Part shown: positions 39,395-48,625 of the stretch, one piece after another
How the letters are laid out: each line of letters starts with the position of its first letter
Numbering within the stretch: position 1 is the stretch's first letter
Source: Methylobacterium nodulans ORS 2060
GTDB taxonomy: Bacteria > Pseudomonadota > Alphaproteobacteria > Rhizobiales > Beijerinckiaceae
DNA length: 64,000 bases
NCBI RefSeq assembly: GCF_000022085.1
Contig: NC_011894.1
Coordinates: 4,207,001 to 4,271,000 of the forward strand
Direction of reading: 5' to 3'
Translations under genes and position numbers: made by a program
Notes under the pieces: model-generated
Seen by the model: only the letters and a program-made list of their open reading frames with translations
What the model was told of the DNA's origin: nothing
Database searches by the model: none

Positions 39395-39561
39395 GCACAA
39401 AAGAGCAAGATGAAGCGTGCTCCGCGCCTGGGCGCTTCCGATCCGGACCACGTCGACTGCCGTGCGGCCAGCCGCCGATCGCGACGACGGCAGGTCTGGC
39501 GATCGGGCCGGCTCCGCCCAGAACACCGCTGCGTCGTCATCGACAGCAATGCTGCCTCCAC

Positions 39562-39654
39562 AAAAAAAGGCCACACGCGCGGTGTGGCCAAAGTCTAGGG
39601 AGGAAACGCCCCAAGATGGGCAGCAACTCGACGATGCCATCGCCGTGTTGCAGT
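39562..39654 (-). ncRNA. Candidate trans-acting small RNA with anti-Shine-Dalgarno motif
   Basis: On the minus strand a transcript unit of about 93 nt can be read. TTGCCG and CTATAT, 17 bases apart (39688-39660), form a good sigma-70 promoter. The RNA then holds a stem closed by GCAAC / GUUGC, a second stem GCCC / GGGC, an unpaired UUUCCUCCCU segment, and a terminator stem GGCCACAC / GUGUGGCC followed by seven U. Exposed CCUCC motifs beside a Rho-independent terminator are the plan of several alphaproteobacterial sRNA families (for example NfeR1). I see no protein here. The family is not identified. Confidence 0.7.
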
Positions 39655-39900
39655 GCGAGATATAGGCGCGGCGGCGTGGCTTCGGCAAGCGGCCCTTAGG
39701 TCAGGTAGGGTGATTGGTGTGGGCTGGTGCATTGATGCCACGTGCCTTGACGAGTCCCCGGTTGACGAAGGCTGAAGAGCGCAGTGAGGAAGGCCTGTCG
39801 GCACGACGGCAGGGCGGGAGCCTGCCTCCCGGGCACGGCGATCGACAGTCGGTCCGGATCGTCATGCCTCTTGCACCGTTCTCTCCCGGGAGGACGATGC

Positions 39901-40794
39901 ATGGTGGATGCGACCGTGACGACGATGCCCGAGCCCACGACGCGGTCGATCCGCGTGCGCGGAATGGTCATGCACATGGCGGAGGCCGGTCCGGAGGACG
40001 GGCCGCTCGCCCTGCTCCTGCACGGCTTTCCGGAGTTCTGGTACGGCTGGCGGCACCAGATCGGGCCGCTCGCCGCGGCCGGCCTGCGCGTCGTCGCGCC
40101 GGACCAGCGCGGCTACGGGGCGACCGGAAAGCCGACCGATCTCGGCCCCTATCACCTCGACGAACTGGCCGCGGACGTGATCGCTCTCGCGGATGCGTTC
40201 GGGCGGGATCGGATCCGGGTGGTCGGCCATGACTGGGGCGGGCTCGTCGCGTGGCGGGTGGCGGCTCAGTACTCCGAGCGGATCGATCGCGCGGCGATTC
40301 TGAACGCGCCGCATCCGGACGTGTTCATGGACTATGTCCGGCGCCATCCGAGCCAAGCGTTGCGCAGCAGCTACATCGGGTTCTTCCAACTGCCCTGGCT
40401 GCCCGAGACGATGCTGCGGGCCGGCGACTTCGCACTCCTTCGCCGTGCCCTCGTCACGAGCAGCCGCCCCGGCACCTTCGAGGCCGCGACCCTCGACCGC
40501 TACGCGGCCGCCTGGGCCGAGCCCGGGGCGCTCACCGGCATGCTGAACTGGTACCGCGCCCTGCGGCTGCCCCGGCGCCCGGCGCCATCCCCGGTGCAGC
40601 CGCCGGTGCTCGTCCTGTGGGGCGAACGCGACACGGCCCTCGAAGCCGGCCTGGCGGAGGATAGCCTCGCGCGCTGCGCGGACGGGCGCGTGCAGCGTTT
40701 CCCGGACGCGACCCACTGGGTTCAGCACGAGGAGCCCGAGGCCGTGAACCGGGCGCTGGTCGGCTTCCTGACGGCCGATACCAACGGTCATTGA
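39901..40794 (+). CDS. Alpha/beta hydrolase, epoxide-hydrolase-like
   Basis: A 297-residue alpha/beta hydrolase. The oxyanion region HGFPEFWYGWR, the nucleophile elbow VVGHDWGG (Asp nucleophile, as in epoxide hydrolases and dehalogenases), and the His in FPDATHWVQHEEP near the C-terminus are all seen. GGGAGG lies 7 bases before the ATG. The last five codons and the stop come from the border of repeat A copy 3 (TNGH then stop), so the native C-terminus was probably altered slightly. The substrate is unknown. Confidence 0.92.
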   Translation: MVDATVTTMPEPTTRSIRVRGMVMHMAEAGPEDGPLALLLHGFPEFWYGWRHQIGPLAAAGLRVVAPDQRGYGATGKPTDLGPYHLDELAADVIALADAFGRDRIRVVGHDWGGLVAWRVAAQYSERIDRAAILNAPHPDVFMDYVRRHPSQALRSSYIGFFQLPWLPETMLRAGDFALLRRALVTSSRPGTFEAATLDRYAAAWAEPGALTGMLNWYRALRLPRRPAPSPVQPPVLVLWGERDTALEAGLAEDSLARCADGRVQRFPDATHWVQHEEPEAVNRALVGFLTADTNGH

Positions 40795-40913
40795 AAAGGA
40801 CCGTTGGTTCCGTTCTCGGATTTTCGCCAAGCCAAAGGCTTGGCGAAAATCCGAGATGGATCAACGGCCCGCTGCGTCAGCACCCGCTGCGTCAGCAGCC
40901 CGGGCCGTTGCTA
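40779..40913 (+). repeat. Repeat family A, copy 3 (overlaps hydrolase 3' end)
   Basis: A 135-bp element bounded by TACCAACGG and CCGTTGCTA. Its central hairpin is the most regular of the family: a perfect 20-bp stem (TCTCGGATTTTCGCCAAGCC and complement) with loop AAA. A second stem CAACGGCCCG / CGGGCCGTTG encloses the direct repeat GCTGCGTCAGCA. The left border forms the last codons and stop of the hydrolase gene. Confidence 0.88.
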
Positions 40914-41055
40914 TGAAACCGCTCCTCAAGCCTGTGTCCCGAAAGCGTCACCTGGCCCTCCGTCTGCCGACCGTGGCTTGACCGTCCGGATCCACCTCGG
41001 CCATGCCCGCTGCTCCGCGCCGCGATCCGGCGCACCCGCAGAGTGAGGGGGACAG

Positions 41056-41628
41056 ATGACGCCTCGAATTCTGGCGCCGCTCTGCGGCGCCGCCCTGATG
41101 GCGCTTGCCGGCACCGGGCCCGGCCGTGCGGCGAACCTGCTCGACCGCGGCCCGCTCGCCGACTTCCTGACCGTCTTTCGCCAGCAGGCGGTGCCGCGCC
41201 AGACCATCGGCTGGAACAGCCCCTACAAGCCCGGCACCGTCGTGATTTCGACGAGCCAGCGGCGGCTCTACTACATCCTGCCGAACCAGGAGGCGATCCA
41301 GTACGGGGTCGGCGTCGGACGGCAGGGCTTCTCCTGGTCGGGCACCAAGACCGTGACCATGAAGAAGGAATGGCCCGCCTGGCGGCCACCCGGGCAGATG
41401 CTGAAGCGGCGCCCCGACCTGCCGCGCTACATGGCGGGCGGGATGGACAACCCGCTCGGTGCCCGCGCGCTCTATCTCGGATCGTCGCTCTACCGCATCC
41501 ACGGCTCGAACGAGCCCGAGACCATCGGCGCCGCCGTGTCCTCCGGCTGCATCCGCATGACGAACCGGGACGTGATCGATCTCTACGATCGGGTGAAGGT
41601 GGGCACCAAGGTGGTGGTGCTGCCCTGA
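41056..41628 (+). CDS. L,D-transpeptidase (YkuD domain)
   Basis: A 190-residue exported enzyme with a signal peptide (residues 1-25, ending GRAA) and a YkuD domain. The catalytic signature HGSNEPETIGAAVSSGCIRM is complete, with H149 and C165. Such enzymes make 3-3 peptidoglycan cross-links or attach proteins to peptidoglycan in the periplasm. Small single-domain members like this are numerous in Hyphomicrobiales. It appears monocistronic. Confidence 0.93.
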   Translation: MTPRILAPLCGAALMALAGTGPGRAANLLDRGPLADFLTVFRQQAVPRQTIGWNSPYKPGTVVISTSQRRLYYILPNQEAIQYGVGVGRQGFSWSGTKTVTMKKEWPAWRPPGQMLKRRPDLPRYMAGGMDNPLGARALYLGSSLYRIHGSNEPETIGAAVSSGCIRMTNRDVIDLYDRVKVGTKVVVLP

Positions 41629-41684
41629 TCCGATCGCCGTGAAGGTGCCGGACCCGCCGGGAGACGGTCCGGCGCGTCGTGTCG

Positions 41685-43994
41685 TCAGCGCCGGGGCCGG
41701 TCGAGGCCGGCCCGCCGCAGCGCCTCCGCCAGGGCGCCATCGCCGGAGGGGCGCGGCTCCGGACGGGAGGGGCGCGGCGCAGGCTCCCGCCGGCCACCCT
41801 CGCGGCCCTGGCGAGCGCCGGCGGCATCATCGAGGCGCATGGTCAGCGAGATGCGCTTGCGCGGCACGTCCACGTCGAGGACCTTCACCTTCACCACGTC
41901 GCCGGGCTTCACCACATTGCGCGGGTCCTTCACGAAGCTGTTCGACAGGGCCGAGATATGGACGAGGCCGTCCTGGTGGACGCCGACATCCACGAAGGCC
42001 CCGAAGGCCGCGACATTCGTCACCACGCCTTCGAGCAGCATCCCGGGCTTGAGATCCGCGATGGTCTCGACACCCTCCCGGAAGGTCGCGGTGCGGAAGC
42101 TCGGGCGCGGGTCGCGGCCCGGCTTCTCCAGCTCCGCGATGATGTCGGTGACGGTCGGCAGCCCGAACGTGTCGTCCGTGAAGCTCTTCGGGTTCAGCCC
42201 GCGCAGCAGGGCCGTGTTGCCGATCACGCCCTTGATGTCGCTCTTCGTCGCCGCGAGGATCCGGCGCACCACCGGATACGCCTCCGGATGCACGCCCGAC
42301 GCGTCGAGCGGGTCCTCGCCGCCGGTGATGCGCAGGAAGCCCGCTGACAATTCGAAGGCTTTCGGCCCGAGCCCGGCCACCTTCTTGAGCCCGCTGCGGC
42401 TGCGGAAGGGGCCGTTGGCGTCGCGGTGGACGACGATGTTCTGCGCCACGCGCTCGGTGAGGCCCGAGACCCGGGCGAGGAGCGGCGCCGAGGCGGTGTT
42501 GACGTCGACGCCGACGCCATTGACGCAATCCTCCACCACCGCGTCGAGGGAGCGCGACAGCTTCCCCTCCGCGAGGTCGTGCTGGTACTGGCCTACGCCG
42601 ATCGAGCGCGGCTCGATCTTGACCAACTCCGCCAGGGGATCCTGCAGCCGCCGGGCGATCGACACGGCCCCGCGCAGCGACACGTCGAGATCCGGCAGCT
42701 CCTGGCTCGCATAGGCGGAGGCCGAGTAGACCGACGCGCCGGCCTCCGACACCACGACCTTGGTGAGCTTCAGCTCCGGATGCTTCTGCGCGAGTTCCGC
42801 CGCGAGACGGTCCGTCTCCCGCGAGGCGGTGCCGTTGCCGATCGCGACCAGCTCGACCTTGTGGAGGTGGCAGAGCCGCGCCAGCGTGGCGAGTGAACGG
42901 TCCCAGTCGCGCCGGGGCTCGTGCGGATAGATCGTGTCCGTGGCGACGACCTTGCCGGTCGCGTCCACCACCGCGACCTTCACGCCCGTCCGGTAGCCCG
43001 GATCGAGGCCCAGCGTCGGGCGTGCCCCCGCGGGCGCGGCGAGCAGCAGATCGCGCAGGTTGCCGGCGAAGACCCGCACCGCCTCCGTTTCGGCCGCTTC
43101 CCAGAGCCGCGCCCGCAGGTCGAGCTCGATCGACAACCGGAGCTTCGTCCGCCACGCCCAGCGCACCGTCTCGGCGAGCCAGCGGTCGCCCGGCCGCCCC
43201 TCGTCGCGGATCCCGTGCCGCAGCGCGATCCGGCCCTCGGAGAGGTTGGGCGCGCCGGGCTCCGCATTCGCCGGATTCTCATCAAGGCGCAGGTCCAGCA
43301 CCTCCTCCTTCTCGCCCCGGAACAGGGCGAGCACCCGGTGCGAGGGGAGGCGGGTCAGCGGCTCGGAAAAGTCGAAATAGTCGGAGAACTTCGCCCCCGC
43401 CTCCGCCTTGCCCTCGCGCAGCGTCGAGACGAGGCGCCCGCGGCTCCAGAAGGATTCGCGCAGCGCCCCGATCAACTCCGCGTCCTCCGCGAAGCGCTCG
43501 ACCAGGATGGCACGCGCCCCTTCGAGCGCGGCCTCCGGCGTTCCGACACCCTTCTCCGCGTTCACGAACGATGCGGCGGCGTCGAGCGGCGCGCGTCGCG
43601 GATCGGTGAGGAGCGCCTCCGCAAGCGGGCCGAGCCCAGCCTCGCGGGCGATCTGCGCCTTCGTGCGGCGCTTGGGCTTGTAGGGCAGGTAGAGGTCTTC
43701 GAGCCGCGCCTTGGTCTCGGCCGAGAGGATCTGCATGCGCAGCGCCTCATCGAGCTTGCCCTGGGCCTCGATGCTCTCGAGGATCGCCCGGCGGCGCTCG
43801 TCAAGCTCGCGCAGGTAGCGCAGGCGCTCCTCCAAGGTGCGCAGCTGCGCATCGTCGAGCGTGCCGGTCGCCTCCTTGCGGTAGCGGGCGATGAACGGGA
43901 CCGTCGATCCGCCGTCGAGCAGATCGACCGCCGCCTTGACCTGCCATTCCTGCGCGCCGAGTTCGGCCGCGATGCGCTGGGTGATGCTCAGCAT
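41685..43994 (-). CDS. tex: Tex family RNA-binding protein
   Basis: A 769-residue Tex (toxin expression) protein: N-terminal helical domain (starting [22 protein letters not shown]), a YqgF/RNase H-like fold ([20 protein letters not shown]), helix-hairpin-helix motifs ([19 protein letters not shown]) and a C-terminal S1 domain ([20 protein letters not shown]). It binds nucleic acid and is a conserved transcription-associated factor. The far C-terminus is an Arg/Pro-rich tail after the S1 domain, longer than in E. coli. The EamA gene follows downstream on the same strand. Confidence 0.96.
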   Translation of the reverse strand: MLSITQRIAAELGAQEWQVKAAVDLLDGGSTVPFIARYRKEATGTLDDAQLRTLEERLRYLRELDERRRAILESIEAQGKLDEALRMQILSAETKARLEDLYLPYKPKRRTKAQIAREAGLGPLAEALLTDPRRAPLDAAASFVNAEKGVGTPEAALEGARAILVERFAEDAELIGALRESFWSRGRLVSTLREGKAEAGAKFSDYFDFSEPLTRLPSHRVLALFRGEKEEVLDLRLDENPANAEPGAPNLSEGRIALRHGIRDEGRPGDRWLAETVRWAWRTKLRLSIELDLRARLWEAAETEAVRVFAGNLRDLLLAAPAGARPTLGLDPGYRTGVKVAVVDATGKVVATDTIYPHEPRRDWDRSLATLARLCHLHKVELVAIGNGTASRETDRLAAELAQKHPELKLTKVVVSEAGASVYSASAYASQELPDLDVSLRGAVSIARRLQDPLAELVKIEPRSIGVGQYQHDLAEGKLSRSLDAVVEDCVNGVGVDVNTASAPLLARVSGLTERVAQNIVVHRDANGPFRSRSGLKKVAGLGPKAFELSAGFLRITGGEDPLDASGVHPEAYPVVRRILAATKSDIKGVIGNTALLRGLNPKSFTDDTFGLPTVTDIIAELEKPGRDPRPSFRTATFREGVETIADLKPGMLLEGVVTNVAAFGAFVDVGVHQDGLVHISALSNSFVKDPRNVVKPGDVVKVKVLDVDVPRKRISLTMRLDDAAGARQGREGGRREPAPRPSRPEPRPSGDGALAEALRRAGLDRPRR

Positions 43995-44053
43995 GTCCTG
44001 CCCTTGGGAACCCGGCGAGACGGCTCCGTCGGGCTTCGCCCGCGGGGCTTCGC

Positions 44054-44107
44054 CCCAAGGGGCGCTGCCCCTTGGGAAACCCCGCCGGAGGGCCTCAGGC
44101 CCTCCGG
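44054..44107 (-). terminator. Two palindromes at the 3' end region of tex upstream side / EamA stop
   Basis: CCCAAGGGGC-GCT-GCCCCTTGGG (44054-44076) lies beyond the EamA gene. A second perfect palindrome, CCGGAGGGCCT-C-AGGCCCTCCGG (44085-44107), is centred on the TGA stop codon of the EamA gene itself. They lie between the EamA stop and the tex start and probably end EamA transcription; neither has a T-run. Confidence 0.55.
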
Positions 44108-45036
44108 ACTCCCCGAAGTCGCTCGCGGTGGGCGGTGTAGAGGCCGCTCGCCGCGATCACAAGGACGCCCAGGCCCATGAAGGCATCCGGGACCGAGCCG
44201 AAGGCGAAGGCGCCGATCAGCGCCGCCCAGACGATCTGGCTGTAGGAGAACGGCACCAGCGTCGAGGCCGGGGCGTGCCGGTAGGCGATCGTGACGATCC
44301 AGTGGCCGGTGGTCGAGATCAGGCCGATCGCCGCGCCGATCGCGACCTCCTTGAGGTTCGGGGTCGTCCAGACGGTCGGGACCACACAGGTGAGGAGCGC
44401 GAAGCCGACGAGAGCCGACCACGTCATCGTGGTCTGCGGCGCGTCGTAGCCGTTGATCTTGCGGGTGGCCACCAGGGCGAGGGCCCAGAACAGCGCCGAG
44501 GCGACGGGAAGCAGCGCCGCGGCCTGGAAGGCGCTGGTGCCCGGGCGCAGGATGATCAGCACGCCGCAAAGGCCGACGAGCGCGGCGATCCAGCGCCGCA
44601 TGCCGATGGTCTCGCCGAGAAGCGGGATCGACAGGGCGGTGACGAAGAGCGGGGACACAAAGCTGATCGCCGTCGCCTCCGCCACCGGCAGGTAGCGCAG
44701 CCCGCAGAGGAAGAGCACCGCGGAGGCCACCAGGGCGAAGCCCCGCAGCAGCTGGAGCCCCGGCCGCGCGCTGCGGAACGGCGAGCGCCCGCGCTGCCTG
44801 GCGCCGCCGACCAGGGAAGCGGCCAGCATCACCACGACGAAGCCGGCATAGCGCAGCCACGCAATCTCGAGCGGCGGGAGCGACCCGGCGAGGTACTTCG
44901 CGGTCGCATCGGACGATGACAGGAAGACCGTCGACAGGATGACGAGCGCGATTCCGCGCAGCGGCTGATCCCCGATCAGGGACAGGGCGGGGCGCGACGG
45001 GAGGACGGCAGGAAGGCTGGGGGCGAGCGTGGCCAC
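44095..45036 (-). CDS. EamA/DMT-superfamily transporter
   Basis: A 313-residue membrane protein with ten predicted TM helices in two EamA repeats (first repeat from [38 protein letters not shown]). The family exports small metabolites; the substrate is unknown. It is on the same strand as tex and upstream of it, but the palindromes between them suggest separate transcripts. Confidence 0.9.
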   Translation of the reverse strand: MATLAPSLPAVLPSRPALSLIGDQPLRGIALVILSTVFLSSSDATAKYLAGSLPPLEIAWLRYAGFVVVMLAASLVGGARQRGRSPFRSARPGLQLLRGFALVASAVLFLCGLRYLPVAEATAISFVSPLFVTALSIPLLGETIGMRRWIAALVGLCGVLIILRPGTSAFQAAALLPVASALFWALALVATRKINGYDAPQTTMTWSALVGFALLTCVVPTVWTTPNLKEVAIGAAIGLISTTGHWIVTIAYRHAPASTLVPFSYSQIVWAALIGAFAFGSVPDAFMGLGVLVIAASGLYTAHRERLRGVRRA

Positions 45037-45247
45037 GGAACGACAGGGGCGGGAGAACGGGACCCGCTCAACTTACCACTGCTTGCCTCGACTGAGCCGT
45101 GACGATCCCGCGGAACGGCCATGCTGCCGGCTCAGCCCTGATTAAGGCCGGGTTTACCGGGTTGTGGCCAAACGAGGGCCAGGATCGCGCGGCGGCCCGG
45201 CCCGTCACGGCCGGGCGCCGCGCATGTTCAGGGCGCCTGACGGCACC
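45037..45247. other. Intergenic spacer left of repeat B3
   Basis: About 210 bp upstream of the EamA gene; together with the following repeat it makes a 440-bp gene-free stretch. It should contain the EamA promoter. GC-rich, with no clear motif. Confidence 0.4.
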
Positions 45248-45407
45248 AGTTCACCACCGGCCGGGTCGACCCTGACGGATGAAACCGGCCGCAAGGCCCC
45301 CGATGGCAGCCAACCCCGGCTCTCATGCTGAGGTGCTCCTTGCGATCTTCGATCGCCAGCACCTCAGCACGAGGAGCGGGGCGGCTGCCACGCCGGTCAG
45401 GTTCGAT
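45248..45407 (+). repeat. Repeat family B, copy 3
   Basis: About 160 bp, the most complete hairpin of the family. The inner arms CTCATGCTGAGGTGCT and AGCACCTCAGCACGAG pair over 16 positions with one mismatch, around GATCTTCGATCG. The outer arms TGGCAGCC and GGCTGCCA pair as well. Shared with 6665-6860 and 13471-13596. It lies about 70 bp beyond the 3' end of the small YbdD-like gene. Confidence 0.78.
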
Positions 45408-45477
45408 CGAGACAGAGCGAGCGCTGCGGCGTCGCATGCTCCATCTCACCCGCAGAGCCAGTTTCCCATTCAGGAGG

Positions 45478-45702
45478 TCAGCAGCATCGGAAGCCGCCGC
45501 GCCCGCCGGCCCCGAAGCGGGCGTTCTGCCGGTCGCGGAAGAACTCCGTCGGGGTCATCGGCTCCTGGTCCGGATGCGTCTTGCGGATATGCGCCACATA
45601 GGCGTCGTAATTGCCCTGGCCGACCATGAGCCGGGCTCCGTCGCAGACGCATTTCGTAAGGGTGGCCCAGCGTTGCCGCAGGGCCTCCGTCTGCAGGGCC
45701 AT
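45478..45702 (-). CDS. YbdD/YjiX-family small protein (DUF466)
   Basis: A 74-residue protein with the family block VGQGNYDAYVAHIRKTHPDQEPMTPTEFFRDRQNARF. It follows cstA by 7 bp, the same order as cstA-ybdD in enterobacteria, where the small partner is needed for pyruvate uptake. Here the C-terminus ends GGRGGFRCC, with two terminal cysteines. Confidence 0.9.
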   Translation of the reverse strand: MALQTEALRQRWATLTKCVCDGARLMVGQGNYDAYVAHIRKTHPDQEPMTPTEFFRDRQNARFGAGGRGGFRCC

Positions 45703-45709
45703 GGCCGCC

Positions 45710-47776
45710 TCACTCCGCCGGAGCCGGGACCGCGCCGCGCGTATCGGCTTCCAGCGCCGTCCAGGTCGTGGCCCGGTAGGCCGCGATGCAGGACTTCACC
45801 CCGAAGGCGACGATCGCCACGACCACCGCCACGAAGAGGAAGGCGAGCAGCGCGTCGATGCGGTCGTTGAACACGATCTGGTGCATCTGGTCGATCGACT
45901 TCGCCGGCGCCAGCACCTTGCCCTCGGCCACGGCCGAAGCGTAGCGGTCAGCATGGGAGAGGAAGCCGACGCGCGGATCGGCGGAAAACACCTTCTGCAG
46001 GCCGGCGGTGAGCGTGCAGGCCACGAGCCACAGGGTCGGCAGGATGGTGATCCAGGCGTAGCGCTCGCGCTTCATCTTGAAGATCACCACCGTGCAGAGG
46101 GTGAGCGCGATGGCGGCGAGCATCTGGTTCGAGATGCCGAAGAGCGGCCACAGGGTGTTCACGCCGCCGAGCGGGTCGGTGACGCCCTGATAGAGGAAGT
46201 AGCCCCAGGCCCCGACGCAGATCGCGGTCGCCAGGATGCTCGGCCCCCAGGAGGCCGTGTCCTTGAAGGCCGGCACCGCGACGCCGATCAGGTCCTGCAG
46301 CATGAACCGCCCCGCCCGGGTGCCCGCATCGACTGCCGTCAGGATGAACAGGGCCTCGAACAGGATGGCGAAGTGGTACCAGAACGCCATCATCGCCTTG
46401 CCGCCGATGACGTTCGAGATGATGTGGGCCATGCCGACCGCGAGGGTGGGGGCGCCGCCCGCCCGCGAGATCACCGTGTGCTCACCCACATCGGCGGCGG
46501 TCTGCTGGATGGTCGCCGGCACGATCGGGAAACCCATCTGGGTCACCGCCGCCGAGGCGGTCTCGGGCGTGGTGCCGATGATTGCAGTGGGCGAGTTCAT
46601 GGTGAAGTAGACGCCCGGATCGATGACGCTCGCGGCGACGAGCGCCATCACGGCGACGAAGGATTCCATCAGCATGCCGCCATAGCCGATGAAGCGGGCA
46701 TTGACCTCGTTGTCGATGAGCTTCGGGGTCGTGCCCGAGGCGATCAGGCTGTGGAAGCCCGAGACCGCGCCGCACGCGATGGTGATGAACAGGAACGGGA
46801 ACAGCGAACCCGACCAGACCGGGCCGCTGCCGTCGACGAACTTGGTCACCGCCGGCATCTGCAGGTGCGGGGCGAGCACCAGGATGCCGAGGGCGAGGCC
46901 CACGATGGTGCCGATCTTGAGGAAGGTCGACAGATAGTCGCGCGGGGCGAGCAGCAGCCACACGGGCAGGATCGAGGCGACGAAGCCGTAGCCGATCAGC
47001 ATCCAGCAGAGCTGCGTGCCCGTGAAGGTGAACATCCGCGACAGCGTCGGGTCGTTCGCGACTGTCTGGCCGTACACGATGGCGAGCATCAGGAGCACGA
47101 AGCCGAGGAGCGACACCTCGCCGATCCTGCCCGGCCGGATCCAGCGCGAATAGACGCCCATCAGCATGGCGATCGGGATCGTCGCCATCACCGTGAAGGT
47201 GCCCCAGGGGCTTTCGGCCAGCGCCTTCACGACGATGAGGGCGAGCACCGCCAGGATGATCACCATGATCAGGAAGGCGCCGAACAGCGCGACGATGCCC
47301 GGGACGATGCCGAGTTCGGTCCGGATCAGCTCGCCGAGCGAGCGCCCGTCGCGGCGCATCGACACGAACAGGACCATGAAATCCTGCACGGCGCCGGCCA
47401 GCACCACGCCCGCAATGATCCAGAGCAGGCCGGGCAGGTAGCCCATCTGCGCGGCGAGCACCGGGCCCACCAGCGGGCCGGCGCCCGCGATCGCCGCGAA
47501 ATGGTGCCCGAACACCACGTATTTGTCGGTGGGCACGTAATCGAGCCCGTCGTTGTGCCGCACGGCCGGGGTCGGGCGGTTCGGGTCGAGCCGCATCACG
47601 TGGGTGGCGATGTAGAGCGAATAGTAGCGGTACGCGATCAGGTAGATCGACACCGCGGCAACGACGATCCAGAGGGCGTTGACGGTCTCGCCGCGGGTCG
47701 TGGCGATGATGGCGAGCGCGGCGGCACCCAGGGCGCCGACGAGGGCCCATGGCCCGTGCTTCTGGATGGCTGTCAT
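45710..47776 (-). CDS. cstA: Carbon starvation protein CstA (pyruvate/peptide transporter)
   Basis: A 688-residue polytopic membrane protein of the CstA family, with many TM helices and the conserved stretches VVFGHHFAAIAGAGPLVGPVL and GMLMESFVAVMALVAASVIDPGVYF. In E. coli CstA takes up pyruvate and supports peptide use during carbon starvation. It is followed by its small partner gene. A LuxR-type response regulator gene lies 186 bp upstream on the same strand and may control it. Confidence 0.95.
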   Translation of the reverse strand: MTAIQKHGPWALVGALGAAALAIIATTRGETVNALWIVVAAVSIYLIAYRYYSLYIATHVMRLDPNRPTPAVRHNDGLDYVPTDKYVVFGHHFAAIAGAGPLVGPVLAAQMGYLPGLLWIIAGVVLAGAVQDFMVLFVSMRRDGRSLGELIRTELGIVPGIVALFGAFLIMVIILAVLALIVVKALAESPWGTFTVMATIPIAMLMGVYSRWIRPGRIGEVSLLGFVLLMLAIVYGQTVANDPTLSRMFTFTGTQLCWMLIGYGFVASILPVWLLLAPRDYLSTFLKIGTIVGLALGILVLAPHLQMPAVTKFVDGSGPVWSGSLFPFLFITIACGAVSGFHSLIASGTTPKLIDNEVNARFIGYGGMLMESFVAVMALVAASVIDPGVYFTMNSPTAIIGTTPETASAAVTQMGFPIVPATIQQTAADVGEHTVISRAGGAPTLAVGMAHIISNVIGGKAMMAFWYHFAILFEALFILTAVDAGTRAGRFMLQDLIGVAVPAFKDTASWGPSILATAICVGAWGYFLYQGVTDPLGGVNTLWPLFGISNQMLAAIALTLCTVVIFKMKRERYAWITILPTLWLVACTLTAGLQKVFSADPRVGFLSHADRYASAVAEGKVLAPAKSIDQMHQIVFNDRIDALLAFLFVAVVVAIVAFGVKSCIAAYRATTWTALEADTRGAVPAPAE

Positions 47777-47962
47777 GCGAGCGAGTCTCCCGAGGGGGGC
47801 GGTCCGGCAGCGGACGGCCGTTTAGTTTCCCGGGACATTAACCGCTTTTAGACTCTCGCATAAGCACCCGCGGCCGCCGCAGCCCTGTCACGGCCCGCGC
47901 GGACGACATCGCTCATCCTCTCTCCGCCCGGCCCATCCGCTTCGCGCAAGGCCGCCGGCGCG

Positions 47963-48625
47963 TCAGTTGGTCGAACTCTCGGAGAGAATATGGTCGTAGT
48001 CGAGGTTCGCCGTCTCGATCACGATCTGGGTGCGGCTGATCACGCCGAGCTTGCGCAGGATCTCCGACACGTGCGCCTTCACGGTGGAATCGCCGACGCC
48101 GAGTTCGTGCGCGATCTGCTTGTTGAGCTTGCCCTGCCGGATCATCAGCAGCACGCGCACCTGCTGGGGCGTGAGTTCGGCGATGCGCTGCGCGATCGGC
48201 GGCTTGCCGCCGCGGGGCGCCTCACCCTCCTGGGCGCCCACGCCTTCGGGCACGAAGATCGAGCCGTTGAGAACATCCGTGATGGCGCGGGTGAGCACCG
48301 CCTTGCCCGCGGCCTTCGGGACGAACCCGGATGCGCCGTGGCTCAGCGCCTCGCGCACGATGCGCGGATCGTCGAGGCCCGACACGACCAGGATCGGGAT
48401 GCGTGGGAACCGAGTGCGAATCGCGATCAGGCCGTCGAAGCCGTTCACGCCGCGCATGGTGAGATCCAAAAGCGTCAGGTCCACCGAGCGCAGGCGCGAG
48501 AGCGTCGCGCAGGCGGCCTCGATCCCATCCGCCTCTTCGACCGCCGCCGCCGGAAAGGCGAGCCGCACCGCACTCGCCAGAGCCTCGCGGAACAGCGGGT
48601 GATCATCGACGATCATCAGATGCAT
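47963..48625 (-). CDS. LuxR/NarL-family response regulator (ErbR-like)
   Basis: A 220-residue regulator: receiver domain (MHLMIVDDHPLFREAL, phospho-acceptor Asp in LTLLDLTMRGVNG, Lys in FVPKAAGKAV) and a C-terminal LuxR-type HTH (LTPQQVRVLLMIRQGKLNKQIAHELGVGDSTVKAHVSEILRKLG). AAGGGG precedes the ATG. It is divergent from the FIST/kinase pair, with about 590 bp between, and is a natural partner for that kinase. Its arrangement recalls Pseudomonas ErbR/AgmR beside NahK; the link is inference. Confidence 0.92.
   Translation of the reverse strand: MHLMIVDDHPLFREALASAVRLAFPAAAVEEADGIEAACATLSRLRSVDLTLLDLTMRGVNGFDGLIAIRTRFPRIPILVVSGLDDPRIVREALSHGASGFVPKAAGKAVLTRAITDVLNGSIFVPEGVGAQEGEAPRGGKPPIAQRIAELTPQQVRVLLMIRQGKLNKQIAHELGVGDSTVKAHVSEILRKLGVISRTQIVIETANLDYDHILSESSTN

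Noticed and set aside
45611..47851. 746-residue plus-strand open frame opposite cstA
   Set aside because: Antisense shadow of cstA, Arg/Asp/His-rich without any family match.
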